From assembly GCA_004557455.1 (NCBI GenBank), contig SFDX01000005.1, forward strand, positions 62,001 through 126,000: 64,000 nt of DNA, in the 5' to 3' direction. Below, piece by piece: positions 1 through 8,265 of the stretch. The notes below the pieces were generated by a model, which was not told the DNA's origin, searched no databases, and saw nothing but the letters and a program-made list of their open reading frames with translations. Each line of letters starts with the position of its first letter. The stretch's first letter is position 1. Origin of the DNA: Akkermansia muciniphila (GTDB lineage Bacteria; Verrucomicrobiota; Verrucomicrobiia; Verrucomicrobiales; Akkermansiaceae). Made by a program: the position numbers and the translations under genes.

Positions 1-1875
1 CTCCGGGAACTGCGGCTCGTTGCCCGCCACGGGGGTATCCGTCTGAGCAGGCGGGGTCGGCTGCTCGGTCACGGTCTCCGCCGGGGTGGTCGGCTGCGGC
101 TCATGGCCTGCCACGGGTGTGTCCGGCTGCGTGGGTTGCGCAGGCTCCGCCGGCTGCACGGGCAGGGGCGGCGTGTCTGCCACGGGCGTGATCGGCTCCG
201 GGATGGGCAGGGAAATGGTCGTCTCGTTCGGCAGCACCGGCGCCTCCTTGGCGGACGGCCCAGCGACCGGGGGCTGCTCTTGCTTCATCTCGTCAGGCTG
301 CTCCGTCTTGCCCTTGGCTGCCTCCGAGATGGTCTTGGAGGGCGCGAACATATCGCCGCCCACGGGCACCGTCTTGTCCTTCAGCAGGGCATAGGCCCCC
401 GCGCCCAGCGCCAGAACAGCGAGCGCTGCACAGATCGTCACCTTGCGGCGGCGGTTCTTCTTGTCGATGATGTCAAAGATGGAATGCTCCTCCGGGGCGG
501 AGGTCTTCGGCTCGGCCGGGGCAGGGGCGGGGCACTTCGGCTTCGGCGCCTGCGACTTCTCGGGCTTTGTGGGGGCTGCGGGCTGCTCCTTCTGCGGCGT
601 GGATTCCCCGGCAGGTGCGGGCGCTTCCTCAGCGGCAGGTTTCTTTGCGGCGGCGGGCTCCGCCTTTTTCGGCTCGGCGGGCTTCTCCGGCTTCTTCTCC
701 GCAGGTTTCACCGGCTTTTCTGCCACGGCGGGCTGAGCAGGCTGCTGCGGCTCGCAGGCCTCCGCGGGTGCAGCTACGGCAGGTTTTTCGTCAGCAGGCT
801 TCCCGGCAGACGGTTTGTCGGCAGACTTAGCGGGAGCGGGTTTGGTCTCGGGTTTGTCGGCGGGCTTGGCGTCAGCGGGTTTGGTCCCGGGCTTGGCGGG
901 CACCGGCGTCACCTGCGGCTTTTCGGGTGCTACCTCAAACTGCAGCGGCAGCACCCCCGCCTCCAAGGCCTCGGCAGGGGAGGGGCCGATGAGATCCGGC
1001 ACGCGCCCCTCCTTCAGGCAGAGGGCCCACTCCTTCGCGCTCTGCCAGCGGCGCTCCGGCTGCACGGACAAGGCCTTGTCGATACAGGCCAGCATGGAGG
1101 CCCCGTATTCCCGGGTGAGGGCTTCATCTGCCGAAAGCAGCGACAGCCCATCCCCCACAGAGCGCAGCGCCGGCAGCTTCTTGCGCGTAATCAAGTGGCG
1201 CATGGTAGCACCCAAGGAGAAAATATCGGCAGCCGGGGTGGGCGGCACGGACAGGTTGCCGAGCTCGGGCGCAGAGAACTGCTGCGTCATGAGCGGGCGC
1301 TCGCACAACTCTGCCAGCAAGCGCTGCGGCCGCCCGTAACCCGTGAAGGCCACCATGCCGTTTATCATGAGAAGATTGGCCGGGGAAATACCCAAGTGCA
1401 GCAGCCCCGCACCGTGCACAGCCTCCAGGGCCGCCAGAGCGCTTTGCAGCAGCCTGCGCGCATGCTCCGCCGGCGTCTTGGCATAAGAGCTCATCCACTC
1501 CTGCAGGGACTGCCCGCCCGGCGGCATCAGGATGACATAGCAGGTGCCGTTCGCCTGCAGCGCCCCCTTGGCGCGGTGCAGCACATTCACGGGGCGGGAC
1601 GACATCTCACGCATGGACTGCACGAACGTGGCATGCGCCTTGGCCAGCTGATCCGCAAGCTTGCGCTGCCGCGGCTCCACGGCCAGCGTGCGCGCGTTGC
1701 GCTTTACCAGCAACTTCGGCAGGCTTTCCACCAGCCACACAAAGGAACCCGGCTGCCGCGTGTCCTCTGCCAAATAGGTGGCGGAGCAGTGGTTGTCCCC
1801 CAGCCGGCGGCGAATGGTGTACGGGCCTACCGGGGTATCCGGCGGCAGCAACAAGTTCTGTGCATCGTTGTCCAT
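1..1875 (-). CDS. Membrane-anchored protein kinase-like protein (pseudokinase), 3' end cut off
   Basis: Codes for at least 625 residues and runs off the window without a stop. Residues 1-300 have the layout of a bacterial Ser/Thr kinase domain, but the key residues are gone: the HRD motif reads H160-L161-G162, followed by the usual P165 and N167; DFG reads G179-Y180-G181; and no VAIK lysine is visible. A Pro/Ala/Lys-rich linker follows, then one membrane helix at about residues 478-500 and a second Pro-rich, presumably periplasmic, tail. The start at 1875 is supported by AAAGGAG a few bases upstream and a strong promoter. Known kinases of this layout (PknB-like) phosphorylate proteins; this one is inferred to be a catalytically dead scaffold or sensor. 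The fold call is fairly secure; the function is unknown. Confidence 0.8.
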   Translation of the reverse strand, partial: MDNDAQNLLLPPDTPVGPYTIRRRLGDNHCSATYLAEDTRQPGSFVWLVESLPKLLVKRNARTLAVEPRQRKLADQLAKAHATFVQSMREMSSRPVNVLHRAKGALQANGTCYVILMPPGGQSLQEWMSSYAKTPAEHARRLLQSALAALEAVHGAGLLHLGISPANLLMINGMVAFTGYGRPQRLLAELCERPLMTQQFSAPELGNLSVPPTPAADIFSLGATMRHLITRKKLPALRSVGDGLSLLSADEALTREYGASMLACIDKALSVQPERRWQSAKEWALCLKEGRVPDLIGPSPAEALEAGVLPLQFEVAPEKPQVTPVPAKPGTKPADAKPADKPETKPAPAKSADKPSAGKPADEKPAVAAPAEACEPQQPAQPAVAEKPVKPAEKKPEKPAEPKKAEPAAAKKPAAEEAPAPAGESTPQKEQPAAPTKPEKSQAPKPKCPAPAPAEPKTSAPEEHSIFDIIDKKNRRRKVTICAALAVLALGAGAYALLKDKTVPVGGDMFAPSKTISEAAKGKTEQPDEMKQEQPPVAGPSAKEAPVLPNETTISLPIPEPITPVADTPPLPVQPAEPAQPTQPDTPVAGHEPQPTTPAETVTEQPTPPAQTDTPVAGNEPQFPE

Positions 1876-1901
1876 GGTATCGAATCTCCTTTGCCGCTAT
1901 T

Positions 1902-1930
1902 ATAAGCCCCGCAGCCCCGGCGGTCAACCC
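1902..1930 (-). promoter_or_regulatory. Promoter of the pseudokinase gene
   Basis: Read on the minus strand, TTGACC and TATAAT are separated by 17 bases. The AAAGGAG ribosome-binding site and the ATG at 1875 follow. This is one of the closest matches to a housekeeping-sigma promoter in the window. Confidence 0.75.
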
Positions 1931-2005
1931 CCAATGCAGCGGATGACGCAGGGCGCTCCGCTATGCAGAACCCCCGCCGGCAGCGCAGCACAGCGGGGGA
2001 ACGGG

Positions 2006-2028
2006 AAAAAACGACAGGGCCTGCCGTT
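2006..2028 (-). terminator. Rho-independent terminator after rplS
   Basis: On the minus strand ACGGCAGG, a short loop and CCTGTCGT (one G-U pair) form a stem followed by six T, directly after the rplS stop codon. Confidence 0.75.
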
Positions 2029-2029
2029 A

Positions 2030-2374
2030 TCAGCGGGCCGTCTTCACGGTCACGGCCTCCTTGCCCACGCGGTCGCGCAGGTAGTGCAGCTTGGCACGGC
2101 GCACCTTGCCGCGGATGGCCACCTCGATCTTGGCGATCTTCGGGGAGTGAAGGGGGAAGGAACGCTCAACACCCTCACCGTAAGCAATCTTACGAACGGT
2201 GAACGCCTCGTTGATGCCGGAGCCGCGGCGGGCAATCACGATGCCCTGGAAGATCTGGACGCGCTCCTTGCCGCCCTCGATGACGCGGCAGTGCACCTTC
2301 ACGGTGTCACCCACGTTAAAGGGGGTCACATTGTCCTTCTGCTGCTCCTTTGCAATAGTGTCGAGAATGTTCAT
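2030..2374 (-). CDS. rplS: 50S ribosomal protein L19
   Basis: A 114-residue protein matching L19 over its full length, with the characteristic FNVGDTVKVHCRVIEG, IQIFQGIVIARRG-like and AKLHYLRDR segments. L19 sits at the interface of the two ribosomal subunits. I chose the ATG at 2374, which gives the family N-terminus (MNILDTIAKEQ), rather than a longer upstream frame. In many bacteria rplS ends an rpsP-rimM-trmD-rplS operon; here it stands alone with its own promoter and terminator, and rpsP lies near 55.9 kb. Confidence 0.95.
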   Translation of the reverse strand: MNILDTIAKEQQKDNVTPFNVGDTVKVHCRVIEGGKERVQIFQGIVIARRGSGINEAFTVRKIAYGEGVERSFPLHSPKIAKIEVAIRGKVRRAKLHYLRDRVGKEAVTVKTAR

Positions 2375-2441
2375 GATGGTCTCTTCAGTCTTCTTGTTAA
2401 TTAAATGTTCCGGAAGCCTCTCGGCTCGTTGTGGGTGCGGA

Positions 2442-2470
2442 AGTATACACCCAAAATTGAGCTTTGGCAA
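2442..2470 (-). promoter_or_regulatory. Promoter of rplS
   Basis: Minus-strand TTGCCA, 17 bases, TATACT. It predicts a leader of roughly 60 bases before the ATG at 2374, which also argues against a start at 2470. Confidence 0.65.
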
Positions 2471-2506
2471 TCAAAATATGCGCAAAAGACACACTTTTTT
2501 TCAAAA

Positions 2507-2917
2507 TCACCCCCGGGTCGGCTTCAAAAGCGGTGCCAAGGCCGTTTTTTCCGCCTCGGAGAAAGGCGCGGGCGAGTCATCCGGGAAGCGGCGGGACGAG
2601 ACAGCGCGGACGATGGCCGCCGGTCCGCGGGAGGTGGAGATGATGAATTGCCAACGCAGGGAGGTGTTACCGATAGCGGTGAGGGAGGGCGAGACGGTGA
2701 CCTCATCGCGGAAGCGGAGGGGGGCCAAGTAATCACACTCCGCGTGCACGCGCGGGAAGCGGTAGGCGTCGAGCTTGGCGGAGGCCTCGCCGAGGGTGGC
2801 CTCCAGCGCATGGGTCTCCGCAGCCTCGGCATAGCGGAAGAAGTTGGCAAAGTAGACCATGCCGCAGGCGTCGGTATCGTGCATGGCAACGCGGGTTTGG
2901 ATGTCGAGCGAGTTCAT
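2507..2917 (-). CDS. Acyl-CoA thioesterase, 4-hydroxybenzoyl-CoA thioesterase (hotdog) family
   Basis: A 136-residue hotdog protein. Near the N-terminus it carries the family signature DTDACGMVYFANFFRYAE, in which Asp16 is the expected catalytic acid. Members hydrolyse acyl-CoA or acyl-ACP thioesters in the cytoplasm (YbgC, 4-hydroxybenzoyl-CoA and DHNA-CoA thioesterases). The substrate cannot be read from the sequence. Its ATG overlaps the stop codon of the upstream membrane-protein gene by four bases, so the two are translationally coupled and transcribed from the promoter near 4.06 kb. Confidence 0.85.
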   Translation of the reverse strand: MNSLDIQTRVAMHDTDACGMVYFANFFRYAEAAETHALEATLGEASAKLDAYRFPRVHAECDYLAPLRFRDEVTVSPSLTAIGNTSLRWQFIISTSRGPAAIVRAVSSRRFPDDSPAPFSEAEKTALAPLLKPTRG

Positions 2918-4041
2918 TGTCGTGGTGGTAAGAAAGGGGAGGGGGCGTCTGCCCGGGGGCGAGTCAGGGGCGGCAAACCCTGCAGGGTGCGCTGCAGTTG
3001 GGCATCGCGCAGCAGGTTCCAGCCGTTCTCCATGCAGGAGACCGTGGTGATGCTGCCGTCTTCTTCATTGATATAGGCGTAGAGTGCCACGGCTCGGGGA
3101 CCTGCGGCAACGGTGAGCAGGGGCTCGGAGTCCATGGGGCGCACGGTGCGGACTCCGGCGGTGGCGTAACCCTTCGGCACACGCAGTCGGCGCAGGGCTT
3201 CCTCCGCCTGCAAGCCGCAGAGGCTCTGCTCGGCATCCACCCGACGGAAGACGCGGACGGCGGAGTGCAGGGCGGGCTCGGTAGCCACGCAAAGCCCCGG
3301 GCGCGGGGTGTAGGTGTCGTACATGCGTGCCAAGTCGCGCCGGAATGCTTCCTCTGCATTCGGGCGGGGGTAGAGCAGCAGCCACAGCAGGCAGAAGAGG
3401 CAGAAGCCGCAGAGGGCATAGCAGCGCAGGGTATACAGCCGCAGCATGCGCCGCATCAGGGCGGTGAAGCGGTCGATGAGGCTTTCATCCGCCGGGCCGA
3501 AGCGGAAGTTCGGCTGCACTCGGCGCGGGTCGGCGGCTATCTCCTGCACGGTGCGGCCTTTCGCGGGGTCCAGCACGGAGGCCTCGACGGAGCCCGCAAC
3601 GTCCTCGCGCACGCCCACGCGGTAGTAGAGCATGTAGTTGAGAATGACCAAGCGGAAGACCACGGAGCAGACGAGCAGCGCAAGCATGCAGAGCAGCGCG
3701 AAGGTCAACTTGCCGTCCTCGTAGGCAAAGGTGGGGGAGGCCAGCTCCGGCCAATGCGCCTGCAACACCGGCCAAGCCAAAAGACCGGGGATGAATACCC
3801 CCAACAGCGCCCCGAAGTACAGCCGGTTGCGGTGCGGCCCCAAGCTGCTGAAGGCCTCCAGCACCAGCAGCGGCAGCAGCCACATATAGGGCTTGAGCAG
3901 CATCGGCGTTATCCCGGGGGTGCAATACGCCTCCGGCGTGTCCGGTATCAACCTGTCCGGATACGCCAGCGTGAGCATCAACCCTGCCGCAGCGACCCAT
4001 GAGCCGACCGCGCGCAGCACCAACAGCACCTTGCCGAGCAT
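2914..4041 (-). CDS. Membrane protein of unknown function
   Basis: A 375-residue protein I do not recognise. It has four or five hydrophobic segments in the first 150 residues, a charged cytoplasmic-looking stretch (about 150-205), another helix near 210-230 (a Cys/Leu-rich run before LLLYPRP) and a soluble C-terminal part of about 140 residues containing four Cys. It is the first gene of a two-gene unit with the thioesterase (ATGA overlap). The start at 4041 lies nine bases after a good -10 box, so the leader would be very short. Confidence 0.7.
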   Translation of the reverse strand: MLGKVLLVLRAVGSWVAAAGLMLTLAYPDRLIPDTPEAYCTPGITPMLLKPYMWLLPLLVLEAFSSLGPHRNRLYFGALLGVFIPGLLAWPVLQAHWPELASPTFAYEDGKLTFALLCMLALLVCSVVFRLVILNYMLYYRVGVREDVAGSVEASVLDPAKGRTVQEIAADPRRVQPNFRFGPADESLIDRFTALMRRMLRLYTLRCYALCGFCLFCLLWLLLYPRPNAEEAFRRDLARMYDTYTPRPGLCVATEPALHSAVRVFRRVDAEQSLCGLQAEEALRRLRVPKGYATAGVRTVRPMDSEPLLTVAAGPRAVALYAYINEEDGSITTVSCMENGWNLLRDAQLQRTLQGLPPLTRPRADAPSPFLPPRQ

Positions 4042-4050
4042 CGTGCCCCC

Positions 4051-4079
4051 ATCCTACCACCCCTCCCCCCCCCTGTCAA
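4051..4079 (-). promoter_or_regulatory. Promoter, very short leader
   Basis: Minus-strand TTGACA, a 17-base G-rich spacer, TAGGAT, with TGG just before the -10 box (extended -10). Only nine bases separate the -10 box from the ATG at 4041. Confidence 0.7.
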
Positions 4080-4281
4080 GCCCTTTGCGCCCCGCATACC
4101 GCAAACGCCGCCCGCAAATGACGCGGTTGGGGGAGTCGAGTGAAGGTAAACCTTCCCCTTTTCGCTTAATCTCAGAATTCGCGTATTAATATTGAATTTG
4201 TATGCTGAGGAAAGAGAGGGCTCGGTTAGGGGTGGAAATGGGTGAAAAAGGTGAAAAAAAGAAAAAAGTTTCGGATAAAGC

Positions 4282-4310
4282 TTGACAATGGGGTGAAAAT
4301 GGTGTAAATA
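4282..4310 (+). promoter_or_regulatory. Promoter of rpsN
   Basis: TTGACA, 17 bases, TAAATA. The DNA upstream is rich in A tracts (about 4235-4270) that could act as an UP element. The ATG of rpsN follows at 4327. Confidence 0.75.
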
Positions 4311-4326
4311 CTGCGCCCACACAGTT

Positions 4327-4596
4327 ATGGCAAAGAAAAGCTGGATTGAGAGAAATAAGAAGAAGGCAGCGGTGGTGGCTCGGTATGCTGAGCTGCGCGC
4401 TAAGCTGAAGGCCGAGGGCGACTACGTGGGGCTGACGATGCTGCCGCGCAACGCATCTCCCGTGCGTCTGGTGAACCGTTGCGAGTTGACGGGGCGTCGC
4501 CGCGCATTCCTGCGTCGCTTCCACCTTTCCCGTATTGCTTTCCGCGAGCTCGCAAGTGCCGGTATGATTCCCGGCGTGACCAAGTCCAGCTGGTAA
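4327..4596 (+). CDS. rpsN: 30S ribosomal protein S14
   Basis: An 89-residue protein with the S14 pattern: a basic N-terminus (MAKKSWIERNKKK), RNRCELTGRRR-like centre (VNRCELTGRRRAF) and C-terminal SRIAFRELASAGMIPG. It is the zinc-free form: the two CxxC pairs of the zinc-binding version are absent. It binds 16S rRNA in the head of the small subunit. Here it is outside the large ribosomal-protein operon, with its own strong promoter and the FmdB-like gene 66 bases downstream. Confidence 0.95.
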   Translation: MAKKSWIERNKKKAAVVARYAELRAKLKAEGDYVGLTMLPRNASPVRLVNRCELTGRRRAFLRRFHLSRIAFRELASAGMIPGVTKSSW

Positions 4597-4662
4597 GCCC
4601 GCGGCAGAGAGAAGATGTAGAAGCGTGGGCTGTTCCGGAAAAGGATAGCCCACGTTGATTAT

Positions 4663-4923
4663 ATGCCGATATACGAATACATATCTGAACATCCGGAGGA
4701 CCCGGCGAGGTCATGCCGGATGTGTCGTCGTGGATTTGAGCTGATGCGGCCGGTGGATCGGGCGCCGTTGGAGCGGTGCATGTATTGCCACAACCCGGTG
4801 CGCAAGCGAGTGAGTGCGGTGAATGTGCCGCACATTCTGGCTCCGTTATCCGTAACGGATGCGAAGAAAGCGGGCTTCACCGTGATGGAGAAGCGGGAGA
4901 CAGGGGTGTACGAAAAGCTGTAA
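4663..4923 (+). CDS. FmdB-family zinc-ribbon protein
   Basis: An 86-residue protein starting MPIYEY, the hallmark of the FmdB/CxxC-CxxC regulatory protein family. Zinc ligands are C18-x2-C21 and C39-x2-C42. The family is widespread but its role is unclear (named for a putative formamidase-locus regulator). It is followed 16 bases later by the CorC-like gene and probably shares a transcript with it and rpsN. Confidence 0.85.
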   Translation: MPIYEYISEHPEDPARSCRMCRRGFELMRPVDRAPLERCMYCHNPVRKRVSAVNVPHILAPLSVTDAKKAGFTVMEKRETGVYEKL

Positions 4924-4939
4924 CGAGAAAGGGAAGGGC

Positions 4940-6340
4940 ATGCAGATATTTTTGACACCGGAAGAGATCTCGCAGTTAACTTGGAGCTACCCGAGTTTCA
5001 GCTCGATCATCCTTTTTGTTCTGGCGATTGCGTTCTTTCTGTTTCTGAACGCCTTCTTCGTAGCGAACGAATTTGCGAGTGCGCGCGTGCGCGAGAGTCA
5101 GCTGCTGGAAGGCGATGAAAGCGAGACGAAAGGGCAGAGCAAGCGCCGCAACAAAGCGTTGCACATCGTGCGGCACCTGGATACCTATCTTTCTGCTAAC
5201 CAGGTAGGTATCACCATAGCCTCCCTGGCTCTGGGCGGCATGGGTGAGCCTTTCATCGAGAGCCTGATAGCCCCGCCGCTCTCCTACCTGTGCCACCTGA
5301 CGCCGACGGTGGTGAGCGCGGTATCGTACGCTCTGGCCTACAGCCTCTTTACCTTTGCACACGTGGTCCTCGGCGAGCTGGTACCGAAGAGCTTGGCCAT
5401 CCGCAAACCCTTGGCCTTGGCCTTGGCCACCGCCCCGGGGATGACGCGTTTCGCCAAGCTTTCCTCCCCCATCGTGCGCCTGTTTAACAACACGGCCAAC
5501 GGCATTGCCCACTATGTGTTCGGGGTTGACCCGCACTACGAACCGAATGCCCCGCACAGCGCAGAGGAGATCGCCATCATTGTGGAAGAAAGCGGCAAGT
5601 CCAAGGCCGTGACGGAGACCGAGGCCGAGATCTCCAAGAACGCGCTGGAGCTCAACGACCGCTCCGTGCATGATATCTACGTGCCGCGCAGCTCCATCGA
5701 GGTGTTGGACGTGAACGACGGCTTTGCCAAGAACATGGAGCGTGTGATCAACAGCCCGCACAGCCGCTTCCCCTTGGTGCAGGGCCACTTGGACAAGGTG
5801 CAGGGCTGGCTGCATGTGAAAGACTTCCTGAAGATGGCCAACACCCCCAACCCCGATCTGATGCAGATGCGCCGGGAGCTGAAGGTGGTGCCGGAGACGA
5901 TGAAGCTGGACACCCTGCTGGACTTCTTCTCCAAGGAGCACACGCATTTCGCGCTGGTCGTGGATGAGTACGGCGATTCCCTGGGCCTCGTGTTCCTGGA
6001 CGACGTGCTGGAGGAAATTGTGGGTGATGACATCCGCGACGAGTTCGAGACCGAGCACAACAAAGACTTCTTCCCGAACGGGGAAGGGCGGTACACCGCC
6101 AGCGGATCCTTGGCCCTGTTCGACTTGGAAGAGTACCTGCCGGAGCTCGGCGAGGTAGAGACGGAGGGCGATGTCTCCACTCTGGGTGGCTTCATTACGG
6201 AGGCCCTTGGGCACATGCCCGCCTGCGGGGAGTCTGTAACCCTGCGCAACTATATCTTCACCGTTACCGGCTGCGACCGCCGCCGCGTGACCCAAGTGAG
6301 CATTCGGCGCCATGCCGAGCAGCCTGCGGAGGAGGCCTGA
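4940..6340 (+). CDS. HlyC/CorC (CNNM) family membrane protein
   Basis: A 466-residue protein with the family's three parts: a DUF21/CNNM membrane domain with four helices (about residues 15-200, including FLFLNAFFVANEFASARVR and QVGITIASLALGGMGEP), a pair of CBS domains (about 225-350, with FPLVQG and FALVVDEYG), and a C-terminal CorC/HlyC domain (about 375-455). Relatives take part in magnesium and cobalt efflux or sodium-driven magnesium export; the older label hemolysin is misleading. The length is normal. The substrate is inferred only from the family. Confidence 0.9.
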   Translation: MQIFLTPEEISQLTWSYPSFSSIILFVLAIAFFLFLNAFFVANEFASARVRESQLLEGDESETKGQSKRRNKALHIVRHLDTYLSANQVGITIASLALGGMGEPFIESLIAPPLSYLCHLTPTVVSAVSYALAYSLFTFAHVVLGELVPKSLAIRKPLALALATAPGMTRFAKLSSPIVRLFNNTANGIAHYVFGVDPHYEPNAPHSAEEIAIIVEESGKSKAVTETEAEISKNALELNDRSVHDIYVPRSSIEVLDVNDGFAKNMERVINSPHSRFPLVQGHLDKVQGWLHVKDFLKMANTPNPDLMQMRRELKVVPETMKLDTLLDFFSKEHTHFALVVDEYGDSLGLVFLDDVLEEIVGDDIRDEFETEHNKDFFPNGEGRYTASGSLALFDLEEYLPELGEVETEGDVSTLGGFITEALGHMPACGESVTLRNYIFTVTGCDRRRVTQVSIRRHAEQPAEEA

Positions 6341-6398
6341 ACCCCTCCTCCCGCCGGGCGGAAATAAACACCCGCAGGCATTTTGTGCAACAATGCGC

Positions 6399-6427
6399 TT
6401 GCACCATGCTTGCTTTTATGCTAGAAT
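6399..6427 (+). promoter_or_regulatory. Promoter of the Pro/Ala-rich lipoprotein gene
   Basis: TTGCAC, 17 bases, TAGAAT. The -10 box overlaps an upstream in-frame ATG at 6426, which therefore cannot be the start. The ATG at 6441 follows after 13 bases. Confidence 0.7.
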
Positions 6428-6440
6428 GCAGACCGAAACC

Positions 6441-7259
6441 ATGAAACGCAACATCATTCTCAGCGCGGCACTTTCCGTGCTGCTCTCGGCGTGTGACCCC
6501 ACGCCCATGCTGCCGCCTGCTCTGCGTCCGCAGGTGCCCCCCGTCCCGACTGCCAACGTGCATCGCGACGTGCCCGCTTCTACAGCGGTGAGCTCCCCGG
6601 CGGAAGCCGCTCTGTCGGCCAACGATGCCAACGCCGCCTTTGAGCGCCAAGTGGCCGCTTACGCCCAACAGGCTGCTACCGGGACCCCCGCCGAAGTCAC
6701 GGCCGGCATGCCCGTTGCCCCCGTGCAGCCGGTGCCCGCAGCCCCCGCGACAACCTCAGCGGGGCAGCCCACTGCGGTAGCCCCCATTCCGGAGCCCGCC
6801 GTGCAGCCTACGCCCACTCCGCAGCCGGCTGCCCCCGTTGCCTCTGCCGGTAACATGAACTACAAGATCTCCTTCATCAACGGGACGGAAGGCCGCCTCT
6901 TTGTGGAGGCTACGGACGCCGCCGACAATGTGTACCCCTGCGGCTTTATGGCAGGGCGTGCCAAGTGCACGGAGACCGTCACCGGCCGCCCCGCGGTCAA
7001 CGGCCCCATCAAGGTGGTGGTGCGTGACCCGGACCAGGACGGCGCCCCCGTTCTGCGCGAGTACAGCGTACCCGTGCCGGATCCCTCCGCCTACAACGGC
7101 GGCACGCTGGAGGTGGAGATTCTGCCACGCGGCAGCTTCCGTGCTTCCGCCAACGGTGTGCCGTACTTCACGAAAGAACCCATAGCGCCGCCGCCCGCAC
7201 CCGCTGCGCCGGCCACGCCTGCGGCACCGGCCACCCCGGCCGCGCCGCCTGCCTCGTAA
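6441..7259 (+). CDS. Pro/Ala-rich lipoprotein
   Basis: A 272-residue protein with a lipoprotein signal peptide (lipobox L-S-A-C, Cys18). A Pro/Ala-rich stretch of about 110 residues follows, then a compact domain of about 110 residues (roughly 138-250, containing INGTEGRLFVEATD and CGFMAGRAKC, with two Cys that could pair) and an Ala-Pro repeat tail. No family is recognised. The start at 6441 is set by the promoter and signal peptide. Inferred to be an envelope protein with flexible linkers; a bidirectional-looking terminator follows directly. Confidence 0.75.
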   Translation: MKRNIILSAALSVLLSACDPTPMLPPALRPQVPPVPTANVHRDVPASTAVSSPAEAALSANDANAAFERQVAAYAQQAATGTPAEVTAGMPVAPVQPVPAAPATTSAGQPTAVAPIPEPAVQPTPTPQPAAPVASAGNMNYKISFINGTEGRLFVEATDAADNVYPCGFMAGRAKCTETVTGRPAVNGPIKVVVRDPDQDGAPVLREYSVPVPDPSAYNGGTLEVEILPRGSFRASANGVPYFTKEPIAPPPAPAAPATPAAPATPAAPPAS

Positions 7260-7276
7260 CGGCAGCGACTTTTCCG

Positions 7277-7322
7277 AACCGCGGACACAAAAGGCTCTCT
7301 TTTGATGTGTCCGCGGTTTTTT
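7277..7322 (+). terminator. Rho-independent terminator after the lipoprotein gene
   Basis: A perfect 13-bp stem (AACCGCGGACACA / TGTGTCCGCGGTT) with a 16-base loop, followed by six T. Confidence 0.85.
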
Positions 7323-7327
7323 CATCC

Positions 7328-7357
7328 TTGCCCCCGGCCGCGCGGAGGGTGTATAAA
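7328..7357 (+). promoter_or_regulatory. Promoter with start codon at the predicted +1
   Basis: TTGCCC, 18 bases, TATAAA. Exactly six bases separate the -10 box from the ATG at 7364, so the mRNA is predicted to be leaderless. Confidence 0.6.
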
Positions 7358-7363
7358 CGGGGC

Positions 7364-7597
7364 ATGTGCAAACCCATTCAAGATTATCTGAGCATTGTGC
7401 GGGAATATACCCGCGAGATCATCACCTTCGGCGGTTTTGTGCTGGTCTGCTTCGTCTACGCAGACTTCCGCACCCTTGCCCGCGAGCAAGCCGCCGCAGC
7501 CGCCGAGACAGCCGAGATCCTGCGCGCCATGGATGCCCGGCTGGCCCACCTGGAGCAGAACACCGCAGCCCCCACCGAGCATGAAACAGGACATTAA
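7364..7597 (+). CDS. Small membrane protein upstream of an endolysin-like peptidase
   Basis: A 77-residue protein with one hydrophobic helix (about residues 17-32, ITFGGFVLVCFVYADF) and an Ala/Glu-rich coiled-coil-like tail. It overlaps the next gene, an M15 peptidase, by 17 bases. A one-helix protein directly before an endolysin-like gene resembles a phage holin/lysis arrangement, but it could equally be an anchor partner for a cell-wall enzyme. The start is fixed by the promoter six bases upstream. Confidence 0.6.
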   Translation: MCKPIQDYLSIVREYTREIITFGGFVLVCFVYADFRTLAREQAAAAAETAEILRAMDARLAHLEQNTAAPTEHETGH

Positions 7598-8165
7598 GCT
7601 CATTCAGCAGAAACTCGGTGTGACCGCGGACGGCATCATCGGCAGCCGCACCGTCGAGGCCCTCTGCCGCGCCTTGGGGGTAAACCGCGTGCCGCAATGG
7701 CCCACGCAGAGTGAGGTGCGCAGCGGCAGGAGCGTCTTCGGCTCTCCCGGTTGCGAGGCCTCGCTGGTGAGCATCCTGCCGCCCTATCCCCTCCTGTATG
7801 AGGGCAAACCCGTGCGCTCCCTGCGGGTGCACAAGCTCATTGCCCCGCATGTGCTCGCCGCCCTGCGCGAGGTGTCGGCCCATTACGGACAAGACGAGCT
7901 GCACCGCCTGGGACTGGACCGGTACAGCGGCAGCTACAACTACCGCAGCACCTCCGGCGGCAAGGCGCTCTCCATGCACGCATGGGGCATCGCCCTCGAC
8001 TTCGCGGCCGAGCAGAACAGCTACTCCCTCCGCGCCCCGCGGGCAAGCCTCTCCCACCCTGATTGCACGGCCTGGTGGCAGATATGGGAAGCCCACGGCG
8101 CCACCTCCCTGGGTCGGGAGCGCGACTATGATTGGATGCACCTCCAATTCGCCCGCCTCGGCTGA
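7581..8165 (+). CDS. Peptidoglycan peptidase, M15 family, with N-terminal PG-binding motif
   Basis: A 194-residue protein. Residues 3-29 resemble a PG_binding_1 helix pair (IQQKLGVTADGIIGSRTVEAL). The C-terminal half is an M15_4/VanY-type zinc peptidase with ligands H133, D140 (SMHAWGIALD) and H187 (DWMHLQF) and the conserved Arg122. Enzymes of this type cut L-Ala-D-Glu or D-Ala-D-Ala cross-bridges and are common as phage endolysins. No signal peptide is seen, so export would need the small membrane protein or another route. Phage origin is inferred, not shown. Confidence 0.8.
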   Translation: MKQDIKLIQQKLGVTADGIIGSRTVEALCRALGVNRVPQWPTQSEVRSGRSVFGSPGCEASLVSILPPYPLLYEGKPVRSLRVHKLIAPHVLAALREVSAHYGQDELHRLGLDRYSGSYNYRSTSGGKALSMHAWGIALDFAAEQNSYSLRAPRASLSHPDCTAWWQIWEAHGATSLGRERDYDWMHLQFARLG

Positions 8166-8230
8166 TGCCCCCCACCGACACGCAGTCTGCTCCCACGCCG
8201 ACTGCGTGTCCTTCTTACTGCCCTTTGTCC

Positions 8231-8259
8231 TTGACGCGCCGCCCTCCCTGCGCTATAGT
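8231..8259 (+). promoter_or_regulatory. Promoter of folP, predicted leaderless
   Basis: TTGACG, 17 bases, TATAGT. Six bases lie between the -10 box and the ATG at 8266. Confidence 0.75.
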
Positions 8260-8265
8260 ACCCGC

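Noticed and set aside
103..1905. A 600-codon plus-strand frame across the pseudokinase
   Set aside because: Low-complexity Arg/Gly/Leu translation; the minus strand has a promoter, Shine-Dalgarno site and kinase-like domain.
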